Assembly (NCBI GenBank): GCA_910586375.1
Contig: CAJUIE010000010.1
Span: 1 to 24,784 of the forward strand
Length of the DNA stretch: 24,784 nt
Direction of reading: 5' to 3'
Origin: an uncultured Alistipes sp.
GTDB lineage: Bacteria > Bacteroidota > Bacteroidia > Bacteroidales > Rikenellaceae
Part shown: piece by piece, positions 16,120 to 23,204 of the stretch
Numbering within the stretch: position 1 is the stretch's first letter
How the letters are laid out: each line of letters opens with the position of its first letter
The notes under the pieces: generated by a model
Database searches by the model: none
Seen by the model: the letters and a program-made list of their open reading frames with translations, nothing else
What the model was told of the DNA's origin: nothing
Program-made: the position numbers and the translations under genes

Positions 16120-16142
16120 AACCGAAGAATATTATTCGGGCC

Positions 16143-16240
16143 GAAGACTGCGGAGAGACTGCAACGCCCAAGTTGCGGGCCTCCGCTACGGGAGGCTGCG
16201 GCCCGCTGACCTGACGGTCAAATGTCATTCAGGATGACAG
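16143..16240. repeat. Modular GC-rich hairpin element, copy C
   Basis: Directly after FISUMP copy 1 comes GAAGACTGCGGAGAGACTGC (16143-16162), which is repeated with two differences at 23205-23224. Then follow GCAAC-6 nt-GTTGC (16161-16176), GGGCCTCC-GCTAC-GGGAGGC (16177-16196) leading into TGCGGCCCGC, GACCTGACGGTC (16209-16220) and TGTCAT-tcagg-ATGACA (16223-16239). The last resembles the widespread TGTCATCCTGA intergenic motif. Positions 16241-16317, up to the mltG stop, show nothing further. Confidence 0.7.
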
Positions 16241-16317
16241 CCCCCGGCCGCCGCCGAAAAATCAATCGGGCCACAAGCCAGAGAAGGTGTAAATACCCGG
16301 AAACCGAAACAGAAAAA

Positions 16318-17331
16318 CTACTTGATATTACGCCTGTTGAGCTCGGCGCTATAAGCCCGGGCGTTGGCCAGGTGCTCGCCATAAGTACGGGCGAAGTTGT
16401 GGTATCCGTCGAACGATGGCCGCGCGCAGAAAAAGAGAAAATCATGCACCTCAAAGTTGAGCACGGCATCGATAGCATTCTTGCCCGGCATACAGATGGG
16501 CGAGGGCGGCAGTCCCTTATTAATATAGGTATTATAAGGAGACGGATATTTCAGATGAGCGTGCAGAATCCGGCGCAGCCCGAAATCCTGCATGGCATAC
16601 TTGATCGTAGGATCGGCCTGCAAAGGCATACCGCGGCGCAGGCGGTTGATGTAAACCCCCGCAACACGCGGCATCTCGTCGCTCTGCCGCGTCTCCTCAT
16701 AAACGATCGATGCCAAAGTCATGACCTCCGCACGGCTCAGGCCGCTGCGGCGGCGCAGGCGATCGCGCTCAGGGGTCCAGAAGCGGTCGTATTCCCGGCG
16801 CATACGGCGCACAAACTCTTCAGGCGAAGCGGTCCAGTAGAACTCATACGTATCGGGAATGAACATCGAAAAGAGCAGCAGCGAGTCGAACTCCACCTCA
16901 GCAGCCAGCTCGCGTGAAGTAAGCGCCTGCAAAAACTCCACCGAATCGGCGTCCAACTGTCGCGAGAGTTTGCCGGCCAGCTGTGCGGGAATACGCACGT
17001 TGTGAATCGTCACCCGCACCGGTGTCTGCTGCCCCAGCTTGAGCATCCGGCCGATTTTGATGACGTCCATGCCCGGCTCCAGCACATAATGGCCCGGCTT
17101 CCAGCTCCTGGCCAGGTCGAGCCGCCGGGCATAAGCGCGGAACGCCGCCCGATGACGAATCCGGGGCATCAACGAATCGAGAAGTCCTGCGTAATCGGTA
17201 CGTGCACTGATGAAGAGTTCGGATTCGGTCCTTACGGCACTCCCCCGAAACTGTCCGAGGAGAACCAGAGCCGCAACAACAACCACAGCCACAACCGCCC
17301 CAAAAAGCGAAAACAAAGTTTTTTTACGCAT
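16318..17331 (-). CDS. mltG: Endolytic murein transglycosylase MltG/YceG (337 aa)
   Basis: Cleaves nascent peptidoglycan glycan strands at the inner membrane and so helps terminate their synthesis. An N-terminal membrane helix (about 7-27) is followed by a LysM-like region (about 77-130, KPGHYVLEPGMDVIKIGRML) and the YceG catalytic domain. Family motifs are FIPDTYEFYW (158-167), TLASIVYEET (205-214), MPRVAGVYINRL and GMPLQADPTIKYA, then PSPYNTY and GLPPSPICMPG. The catalytic Glu is expected in ASIVYEET (E212 or E213). Residue 211 is Tyr where E. coli YceG has Glu. Length is normal. It is transcribed alone, divergently from the SRP RNA gene, with only a one-mismatch -7 box (TATCTTCG, 17355-17348). 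Confidence 0.95.
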   Translation of the reverse strand: MRKKTLFSLFGAVVAVVVVAALVLLGQFRGSAVRTESELFISARTDYAGLLDSLMPRIRHRAAFRAYARRLDLARSWKPGHYVLEPGMDVIKIGRMLKLGQQTPVRVTIHNVRIPAQLAGKLSRQLDADSVEFLQALTSRELAAEVEFDSLLLFSMFIPDTYEFYWTASPEEFVRRMRREYDRFWTPERDRLRRRSGLSRAEVMTLASIVYEETRQSDEMPRVAGVYINRLRRGMPLQADPTIKYAMQDFGLRRILHAHLKYPSPYNTYINKGLPPSPICMPGKNAIDAVLNFEVHDFLFFCARPSFDGYHNFARTYGEHLANARAYSAELNRRNIK

Positions 17332-17343
17332 CGTGCGAAAATT

Positions 17344-17376
17344 TTTGCGAAGATACGAAAAAAATTCCTACATTTG
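17344..17376 (+). promoter_or_regulatory. Promoter of the SRP RNA gene
   Basis: TTTG (17344-17347), a 21-nt spacer and TACATTTG (17369-17376) match the Bacteroidota consensus. Five nt later the predicted RNA begins with GGGTGAG. The element overlaps the likely mltG promoter on the other strand, so the two starts may compete. Confidence 0.85.
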
Positions 17377-17380
17377 TGTC

Positions 17381-17476
17381 GGGTGAGTCTTATACGACCA
17401 GCTCCCGCAGAATCCCCCAGGCGAGGAATCGAGCAAGGGTATGCGGTTGTAGCGGTGCGATATAAGGAGCTCACCC
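17381..17476 (+). ncRNA. ffs: Signal recognition particle RNA, small bacterial type (4.5S-like)
   Basis: The RNA partner of Ffh in cotranslational targeting of membrane and exported proteins. The 96-nt segment closes on itself: GGGTGAG (17381-17387) pairs with CTCACCC (17470-17476), and CTTATA near the 5' side pairs with TATAAG near the 3' side. The apical part is the conserved SRP domain IV: CCGCA pairs with TGCGG, then CCCCCAGG, a CGA-GGAA-TCG hairpin with the GGAA tetraloop, and AGCAAGGG. A run of seven T (17477-17483) ends the transcript. Promoter, RNA and terminator fit together without slack. It is not protein coding; frames across it are spurious. Confidence 0.93.
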
Positions 17477-17483
17477 TTTTTTT
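17470..17483 (+). terminator. Terminator of the SRP RNA (closing stem plus T7)
   Basis: The terminal stem of the RNA is followed immediately by TTTTTTT (17477-17483), which serves as an intrinsic terminator. Confidence 0.8.
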
Positions 17484-17523
17484 ATTGGGCAACTATCCAC
17501 CGTTCCACCCTCAGGAGTTTCGC

Positions 17524-17660
17524 GGGCCGCAGTCCCGGGCTGCGGTCCGACAGCCTGACAGAACCATAACTTTGCCGTAAGTTGTCATCCTGAACGCAGC
17601 GAAGGATCTATATGTCTCAAAAGTCAGCCTCCAGGCTGGCGAGCCGAAGCCACTCCCCGG
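17524..17660. repeat. Modular GC-rich hairpin element, copy D, with a TGTCATCCTGA-type motif
   Basis: The gap between the SRP RNA and the barrel gene contains GGGCCGCAG-tcccggg-CTGCGGTCC (17524-17548, one G-T pair). At 17582-17610 it has a GTCATCCTGAACGC...GCGAAGGATCT segment of the kind found between genes in many unrelated bacteria, and then CAGCCTCCAGGCTG (17626-17639). A perfect TAACTTTG (17567-17574, + strand) occurs without a TTTG partner. No gene is supported here. Confidence 0.6.
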
Positions 17661-17707
17661 CGCAAGCTCGCGTCACCGCGTCGCCTCCGCTGGCTCCGGG
17701 CCACCTA

Positions 17708-17788
17708 TCTCCTCTCTTTCCTTTCCTTTCCTTTCCTTTCCTTTCCTTTCCTTTCCTTTCCTTTCCTTTCCTCTCCCCTCTCTCTCCT
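17708..17788. repeat. 81-nt pure pyrimidine tract with 11 perfect CTTTC repeats
   Basis: Positions 17708-17788 contain only C and T on the + strand. Within it, 17716-17770 is eleven perfect copies of CTTTC. The tract lies 18 nt beyond the stop codon of the barrel gene, so the message would carry an AG-only 3' end. A pentanucleotide array of this length is expected to vary in copy number, and polypurine-polypyrimidine mirror repeats can form triplex DNA. Confidence 0.95.
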
Positions 17789-17805
17789 GCCCCCCCGCCT
17801 TCATT

Positions 17806-19578
17806 CTACCTGAAATTGGCCCGGATGCCGACGATGAACCCGGCGCCAGATTCGGGATACCAGGGGTATTCGTAAAGCCTGCGGTTAGCCAGGTTGAAGC
17901 CCTCGGCAAAAAGAGCGACCCGCCGGGCAAAGCGCCATTCGAAGTCGACACGCAGGTCAATGGCGAAAGGCGCCGTAAAGGTCCCGAACCTGCGAACAGC
18001 GGCCACGGAGCCCTCCTCCGAAAGAAGCTCCTCCTCAACAGAGGTCCATTTACGGGGGCTTTCAAAGAGCGATTTTACGCCGAAAGCGATCCTACGGCCT
18101 TCATAACGCAGTCCCACGTTGGCCCGAAAAGCGGGTTCACCACTCCCCGGTGATACTTTCCGGCCGTCGATCCACACGTTGTCGTCGTTATAAATATACC
18201 CATGCAATCCCAGGTCGACACGCAAAGCCCCGACAGGACGCCAGATAGCTTCGCCATGAAACGACGTAACGGTCTGCCGGGCCTGAACAGGCTGTATCTG
18301 CCCCGAAAAATAACGCCCTGCCGCCTCCGTCTGAGCTGCCTCGGGAAGCATTTCGCCATACCAGAAAAGATGGTTGTCATGCACTGAAAAAGCTGCGTAA
18401 ACCCGATAATCGAAGCGATCGTCCCACAAATCGCCGCCAATGCCGAAGCGGCCATTATAATCAACAGAACTCTTGCTCAGCCACAAAGGATTCTCCACAT
18501 AAGGATTCTGCCGCGTGAGGGAACGATAACCGTTATCACGAACGCCGCCGTCAAACTCAAGAAAGGGATGCAACCCCGGAGTTCCCAGGTCGAAATCGAG
18601 GCGCACGAACGGAATAACATAATTTTCATTGCGCCTACCCCGCACTCCATCATGGAAATAGTCGGCTCCGGCCTCCAACTCAACGATGCCGCCGCTGACG
18701 CCATAACGCGCCGCAGCATGCACAGTCTGCTGACGGTAACCATCGATCGCTTTCTGTCCCGAGAGCCGCTCATACCCGGCCTCCAGAGAAAAACGATGAC
18801 GCCCCAGGCTCCGCGCAACCCTGGCCGAAGCGCCGAAAGAGCTCTGGCGCGCCTTGTTGCGGTAATCGATGCCATAAGAGTGATCGAAGAAGAGGCCACC
18901 ATGCAACGCCACCTCGAAATTGGTGCGCTCAAGGTTCTGAAAATCATCACCGAAGCGCAGTGCGGCATTCACATCGCTGAAATCGATCATGGAGCCCGGA
19001 CGCAGCAAAGAGCCGACAAGATCGGGTGAAGCGGACAAATAACCGCCATAACGATGATAAAGGCGGTTCTCATACCCCAAATCTCCCTCAAGCAGATGCT
19101 GTCCCAGGTATTTGCCGGCCGCGACACCGAGGCGATTGGTCATGCGCACCGAGTTGTTCTTCACGCCGAAGTCGTTGCGGATGTCGGCATAACGCCCCTC
19201 GTGGTTGAGATAACCTACGACATAACCCGTGCCTGAATTTTGCGACGAGGCATAAAAATCGAGCACCGAGTTGAGCGGATACCCTGCACCAACCTTCAGA
19301 TAGAACGGAAGCGGTCGGTTGAACTCCCAGTAAGTGACCGTAGCGGGCCGAATGGGGCGCGTCTCAAGCGACGTAGCAACCGACAACGGTGTAATCGTAT
19401 AGTCGATCTCAGGCCTCATGCGGGTTGTGTCGGTCATGTCGGGCTCGATGGCAAGTTTCGAGGCACTCTCAAGACTCGGAACATAAGCCTTGGTCACCTC
19501 AACCTGTTTCTCGACCTGCGCAACAGTCGCGCCCGGTAAAGCTGCCAGCAGAAAAGCGGCAGAAAGCAGTTTTTTCAT
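17806..19578 (-). CDS. TonB-receptor-like outer membrane beta-barrel protein (590 aa)
   Basis: An outer-membrane barrel. Signal peptide residues 1-20 end TVAQ. A short linker with VEVTKAYVPSLESASKL follows, and from about residue 95 come alternating polar/aromatic strands (FYLKVGAGYPLNSVLDFYAS, NRLGVAAGKYLGQH). The C-terminal strand ends GFIVGIRANFR, with aromatic Phe next to last. A classical plug domain and N-terminal regulatory domain are absent, so it is not a full TonB-dependent receptor but resembles its barrel half. It starts 2 nt after the stop of the TPR gene, and the two must be cotranslated. A scaffold-and-barrel pairing at the envelope is plausible; the ligand and function are unknown. 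The message continues into the AG-only repeat tract. Confidence 0.85.
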   Translation of the reverse strand: MKKLLSAAFLLAALPGATVAQVEKQVEVTKAYVPSLESASKLAIEPDMTDTTRMRPEIDYTITPLSVATSLETRPIRPATVTYWEFNRPLPFYLKVGAGYPLNSVLDFYASSQNSGTGYVVGYLNHEGRYADIRNDFGVKNNSVRMTNRLGVAAGKYLGQHLLEGDLGYENRLYHRYGGYLSASPDLVGSLLRPGSMIDFSDVNAALRFGDDFQNLERTNFEVALHGGLFFDHSYGIDYRNKARQSSFGASARVARSLGRHRFSLEAGYERLSGQKAIDGYRQQTVHAAARYGVSGGIVELEAGADYFHDGVRGRRNENYVIPFVRLDFDLGTPGLHPFLEFDGGVRDNGYRSLTRQNPYVENPLWLSKSSVDYNGRFGIGGDLWDDRFDYRVYAAFSVHDNHLFWYGEMLPEAAQTEAAGRYFSGQIQPVQARQTVTSFHGEAIWRPVGALRVDLGLHGYIYNDDNVWIDGRKVSPGSGEPAFRANVGLRYEGRRIAFGVKSLFESPRKWTSVEEELLSEEGSVAAVRRFGTFTAPFAIDLRVDFEWRFARRVALFAEGFNLANRRLYEYPWYPESGAGFIVGIRANFR

Positions 19579-19580
19579 CG

Positions 19581-22500
19581 TCAGTCGAGTTTTCGGATTC
19601 GGGACTTGGCCTCGGCGACAATCCCGTCATCGGAGGGAGAGTAGCCGTCGGCGATGCTCTGCCACGTAGCCCGGGCCTGGAAACTGTCGCCCTTGCGGAC
19701 ATAGACATCGCCCAAAAGCAGGTAAGCACGAGCCAGCCAGTAAGCACGGGGACTGCGTTCGGCAAAAGCGAAAACGGCCTTCTCGGCAGCCTCCATGTCC
19801 CCGTCGTCAAACGTTTGCTGCACCACGTAATAAGCCGATGCAGAGCCTTCGGCCGTACGTACTTCGGAGGCAAGAGCGCGGTAAAGCGGAGCCGCCTCGT
19901 CCATACGCCCTGCCATACGCAACTGCTCGGCATGGGCAAACTTAGCCTCGCGAAGCGCCGTAGCTCCGGCGTCGGGATGGGCTGCGACATCGGCAGCCAT
20001 AGCCTCAATCTTCGAGGCGTCGCCAAGGGCCAGTGTAGCCCTCACGTAACCCGTCATCGCAGCCTCACGCCCGGAAGCTGAGGCTGTGACGTCGTAAAGC
20101 CGGCGATAAGCCGTGGCAGCCTCCGCATAACGTTTGTCGGCAAAAGTCATCTCGGAGAGCTTCTCCAACACGGTGACCGTATATCGGTTCTTCCCCTGGT
20201 CGGCCAGCGCCGAGAGTGTCCCGATAGCCGCTGCCCGCTGCCCGGTGCGAAGATAACAATCAGAAAGATAGTAAAGGGCATCGGTCAGATAACGTCCGCG
20301 AGGATAACTCTTTACATAACTGCGTAACGACTTGGCTGCAACCTCATGCCGATCGGACAAATAAAGCTGCTGCGCGGCCGCAAACGACAGGGAGTCGCGC
20401 GCAACGGCGGTCAGATCGCTCTCGATGCCCGCCTGAGCCGCATAGTCGAAATAACCCTCGACATTGCCATCGGCGACGTAAATCTCCCGGATACCCTGTA
20501 AAGCCTGCCGTGCCTCTGAAGAACGAGGCGCAGCGGTGACCACCTGATCATAGCAGGCCAGCGACTTCTCCCGCTCGCCCAGGTTAAGATAAGCAAGGCC
20601 CAGGTCGGAGAGTGCCTGCATACGTCGCGGTGACGAAGGGTAATCAACAAGGAAACGTTCGAACTGTGCGGCACCGTCGGCATAACGTTCCTGAGCTATA
20701 TAAGAGCGCCCAAGTTCATACGAAGCAGCCTCCACATAGTCGCCCTCGCCACTGGAGACGATCTGCTGCAAAGCTCTCTGTTTCTCGGCCGCACGCCCCA
20801 GAATACCGAGCGTAATGGCCCGTTTATAGCGAGCGTAATGTTTTTCAGGCGTAGCAATCGCTATGGCCCGGTCATACTCCCCCACTGCGGCGTCGAACTT
20901 CCGTGCGGCATACGCCACGTCGCCCAGACGGTTGCAGGCATCGGCCCGGTAGCTGTCGCGGACAGCATAAGCATCGAGAAATTTCCCAAACGACGCAGCA
21001 GCACCCTCCATGTCTCCCCGCGAAAAGGCGCAATAACCCAAATTATAAAGAGCCAGAGCATACTCCCGTTCCGTGCGGGGCGCCCGCTTGAGGTAAGCAT
21101 TGTACTTGGCCGCAGCAAGCGTGGGGTCGCCTTCAGAAAAGGCGATTTCACCCTGCCAGAAAGTGCAGAGCGCCGCATATTTGGGACTGACATTCACGGC
21201 AGCCGACTCTGCCAGGAAACGCTGCGCCCCCTCCCCGTCGCCAGCCGCCCAGGCCTCCAATCCGCGGAAATAAGCGATCTTCTGGAGTGCTTCCCGCATA
21301 TCGGCATCCTGGATGGGCGACGCCTTGATGGCCCGATATGCGGCATCATAATCGCGGGAATTATAATAAGCGGCCACGAGCAGCGTCCGCGCTTCACCGG
21401 CCCGGGGTGACGAGGGATAAAGCTCCACATAACGGCTCAATACATTGATCGCGCCGTTGAATGCCCCGCCCCCCAGTTCGTATTGCAACTTGGCATAATT
21501 GAAAAGTGCATCCTCGGCGATCTGGGCGTCGAAACGCTCATCGGAAGCCATAGCAAAAGCCTGCATGGCAGCCTGCTTGTCGCCCTCGCGCAAATAACAG
21601 TCCGCCAAGTGATAAGAGGCATTCTGCGTCAAGGCGTCCTCGGCTCCGGAAGCCTGCCGCAGCCACTCGATTGCCTCACCATAACGAGCTGTGCGATAGA
21701 GCGAAAAGCCCATCAGATAGGAGCCATCACGGTCGAACTCGCCGCCAGCAGCCTCGAAAGCCCTGAGGTGCTCAATAGCAGCGTTATAATCCTCCAGGCG
21801 GAAATAAGACTCGGCGACAACCCGCTCGATCTCCCGCCGCCGTTCCGGCACGGCCCGCGGAGCCAGCTTCTCGCCCTGGTCGACAACAAAGCGGTAATTG
21901 CCGTCGCGGAACTCAAGCTGCAACAGATAAAAGGGCGCCACGTCGCGATAGGCGTCACTCTTCATCAAAGCCGTGAAGCCCTGCTTGGCCGCAGCACTGC
22001 GTCCCTCGGCATAGTCGATATAAGAACGATAATAAAGTGCGTGATCGGCATACTCGCTCCGCTCAGGAATGCGGGCGAAATAGTCGTAAGCCTCGGTATA
22101 CCGACCGTCGGTGAACTCGACATAACCCATGCGTACGTCGTACTGTTCACGTCGCCGACTGTCAAGCGCCTTATAATCAACGTGGGAGAACGCCTCGCGC
22201 GCCCGCCGCATATCATCGCGGGCACAGTAAAGCGAACCGATCGAAAACTGCACATCATTGGCCCATGTCGAGGCTGGATAGCGCGCAACGAATTGTTGCA
22301 AAGCGCCTTCGGCATCGTCGCTGCCCAGCTCTACGGCACAAGCTGCCAGGTAGTAGTCGATCTGCTCGGCAACGGTACGATCGGCAGGATCGGCAACCTC
22401 ACGAGCGCGTAAGAACTCCCGTCGGGCATCGCTCCAACGCCCGAAAGCGAAGAGTTCACGACCACGATCCAGTAAGGCTTCGGGACTCGGGGAATCTTCC

Positions 22501-22595
22501 CGAAGCCCGGGGTCGAGCACAGGCCCCGGATTATGTGCCCGCACCTCAAAGCCGAAGGCACAGAGGAGGCAGAGCAGAAGCAGGTATAATCGCAT
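19581..22595 (-). CDS. Large tetratricopeptide-repeat protein, exported (1004 aa)
   Basis: A periplasmic or envelope protein made almost wholly of TPR helices. The signal peptide is MRLYLLLLCLLCAFGFEVRA. Repeats recur about every 34-37 residues from residue 35 to near 1000; clear examples are AIEHLRAFEAAGGEFDRDGS, YLMGFSLYRTARYGEAIEWL, LYNLGYCAFSRGDMEGAAAS and DLGLAYLNLGEREKSLACYD. Several resemble the YbgF/BamD type (RYPASTWANDVQFSIG), with an aromatic-rich first helix. The C-terminus is charged (KSRIRKLD). The promoter lies in the adjacent 73-bp repeat, with a leader of about 20 nt. The barrel gene follows after 2 nt. A role in assembling or scaffolding the barrel is inference from this pairing. 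Confidence 0.9.
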   Translation of the reverse strand: MRLYLLLLCLLCAFGFEVRAHNPGPVLDPGLREDSPSPEALLDRGRELFAFGRWSDARREFLRAREVADPADRTVAEQIDYYLAACAVELGSDDAEGALQQFVARYPASTWANDVQFSIGSLYCARDDMRRAREAFSHVDYKALDSRRREQYDVRMGYVEFTDGRYTEAYDYFARIPERSEYADHALYYRSYIDYAEGRSAAAKQGFTALMKSDAYRDVAPFYLLQLEFRDGNYRFVVDQGEKLAPRAVPERRREIERVVAESYFRLEDYNAAIEHLRAFEAAGGEFDRDGSYLMGFSLYRTARYGEAIEWLRQASGAEDALTQNASYHLADCYLREGDKQAAMQAFAMASDERFDAQIAEDALFNYAKLQYELGGGAFNGAINVLSRYVELYPSSPRAGEARTLLVAAYYNSRDYDAAYRAIKASPIQDADMREALQKIAYFRGLEAWAAGDGEGAQRFLAESAAVNVSPKYAALCTFWQGEIAFSEGDPTLAAAKYNAYLKRAPRTEREYALALYNLGYCAFSRGDMEGAAASFGKFLDAYAVRDSYRADACNRLGDVAYAARKFDAAVGEYDRAIAIATPEKHYARYKRAITLGILGRAAEKQRALQQIVSSGEGDYVEAASYELGRSYIAQERYADGAAQFERFLVDYPSSPRRMQALSDLGLAYLNLGEREKSLACYDQVVTAAPRSSEARQALQGIREIYVADGNVEGYFDYAAQAGIESDLTAVARDSLSFAAAQQLYLSDRHEVAAKSLRSYVKSYPRGRYLTDALYYLSDCYLRTGQRAAAIGTLSALADQGKNRYTVTVLEKLSEMTFADKRYAEAATAYRRLYDVTASASGREAAMTGYVRATLALGDASKIEAMAADVAAHPDAGATALREAKFAHAEQLRMAGRMDEAAPLYRALASEVRTAEGSASAYYVVQQTFDDGDMEAAEKAVFAFAERSPRAYWLARAYLLLGDVYVRKGDSFQARATWQSIADGYSPSDDGIVAEAKSRIRKLD

Positions 22596-22620
22596 AGATA
22601 AAGATTCTGCAGGTACGGCA

Positions 22621-22652
22621 CAAAGATACGATTAAGTGAGGGCAATGCCAAA
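22621..22652 (-). promoter_or_regulatory. Promoter of the TPR/barrel operon, carried on a repeat unit
   Basis: On the - strand TTTG (22652-22649), exactly 20 nt, and TATCTTTG (22628-22621) match the consensus fully. The -33 TTTG is also part of the right arm of a hairpin (GGCAATG...CATTGCC, with inner CAAAT/ATTTG). Units 2 and 3 of the tandem array keep the TTTG and the 20-nt spacing but read TACTTTGG at the -7 position. Confidence 0.88.
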
Positions 22653-22823
22653 TTTATTTGGACATTGCCGAGCGGGAGTATCTAAGGCGCAAGCCAAAGT
22701 ACGATTAAGCGAGCGCAATGCCAAATTTATTTGTGCATTGCCGGGCGGGAGTATCTAAGGCGCAAGCCAAAGTACGATTAAGCGAGCGCAAAAGCAAACG
22801 AAGTTTGTATTTTGCCGAGCGGG
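22628..22823. repeat. 73-bp tandem repeat, two full units and one partial
   Basis: Units begin at 22628, 22701 and 22774, each with ACGATTAAG. Each holds a hairpin: GCAATG-CAAAT/ATTTG-CATTGC in units 1 and 2, and GCAAAA-CAAAC/GTTTG-TTTTGC in unit 3, where both arms changed together. Shared flanks are CGGGAGTATCTAAGGCGCAA and GCCAAAGT. It takes up most of the first 230 bp of the 850-bp gap between the TPR gene and dnaJ. Confidence 0.92.
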
Positions 22824-22838
22824 CGCTACTGACTTCTA

Positions 22839-23022
22839 CCCCGCTTCGGGTTGCCGCGCCAGCAATTCCGGCGGCCTGGGCAATGTGGGCACGGTCGGTT
22901 ACGCCTGGAGCAGTTCGCCTTCTTCGGCGTCGAGCGTGAACGGGTCGCGCTTGTCCTTCAACAGTTCCGGCGTGTACCCCGAGAGCAACGACTACCGTGC
23001 GTACGGTTTCCCCGTGCGCTGC
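22839..23022 (+). pseudogene. Orphan C-terminal fragment of a FISUMP-type surface domain (copy 2)
   Basis: The + strand reads DFYPASGCRASNSGGLGN, then VGYAWSSSPSSAS and AYGFPVRCV, the same domain end as at 15936-16119 and the same 184-bp length. There is no start codon or N-terminal part; the frame is open from about 22822 and runs on to a stop at 23218-23220 through repeat sequence. All motif residues (PASG, WSS, GFPVRC) are intact and there is no internal stop or frameshift, which is unusual for decaying debris. Positions 23023-23145 hold nothing I recognise. Confidence 0.72.
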
Positions 23023-23145
23023 GTGCCCGACAACAAGTCGGGGGTTTCAATAATAAGCTGCAAAGCCCTTAACCTCATTTCGCTAATCCGGTCATTGCGT
23101 CCCCGGATCGAGAGCCGCAGCCAGCGGAGCAAGACACAACGTGTC

Positions 23146-23199
23146 GAGCCTCCGCATCCGGGGGCGGCGGCTCGGACAGTCTCTCGACTGTTTTTTCGC
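23146..23199 (+). repeat. Modular GC-rich hairpin element, copy E1 (terminator-like)
   Basis: GAGCCTCCGCATCCGGGGGC (23146-23165), GGCGGCTCGG, then ACAGTC-tctc-GACTGT (23176-23191) and a run of T (23191-23196). The lead segment differs by one base from that at 3380-3399, but the hairpin is different. As written, the hairpin plus T-run could end transcription on the + strand. Confidence 0.65.
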
Positions 23200-23204
23200 A
23201 GGCT

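Noticed and set aside
17232..17492. Small - strand gene across 17232-17492
   Set aside because: It covers the SRP RNA, its promoter and the mltG start in the wrong frame; the RNA structure explains the sequence.
17612..17875. + strand frame encoding FPFLS repeats across the pentanucleotide array
   Set aside because: The residues are a by-product of the CTTTC array, the frame overlaps the end of the barrel gene antisense, and the upstream TAACTTTG has no -33 partner.
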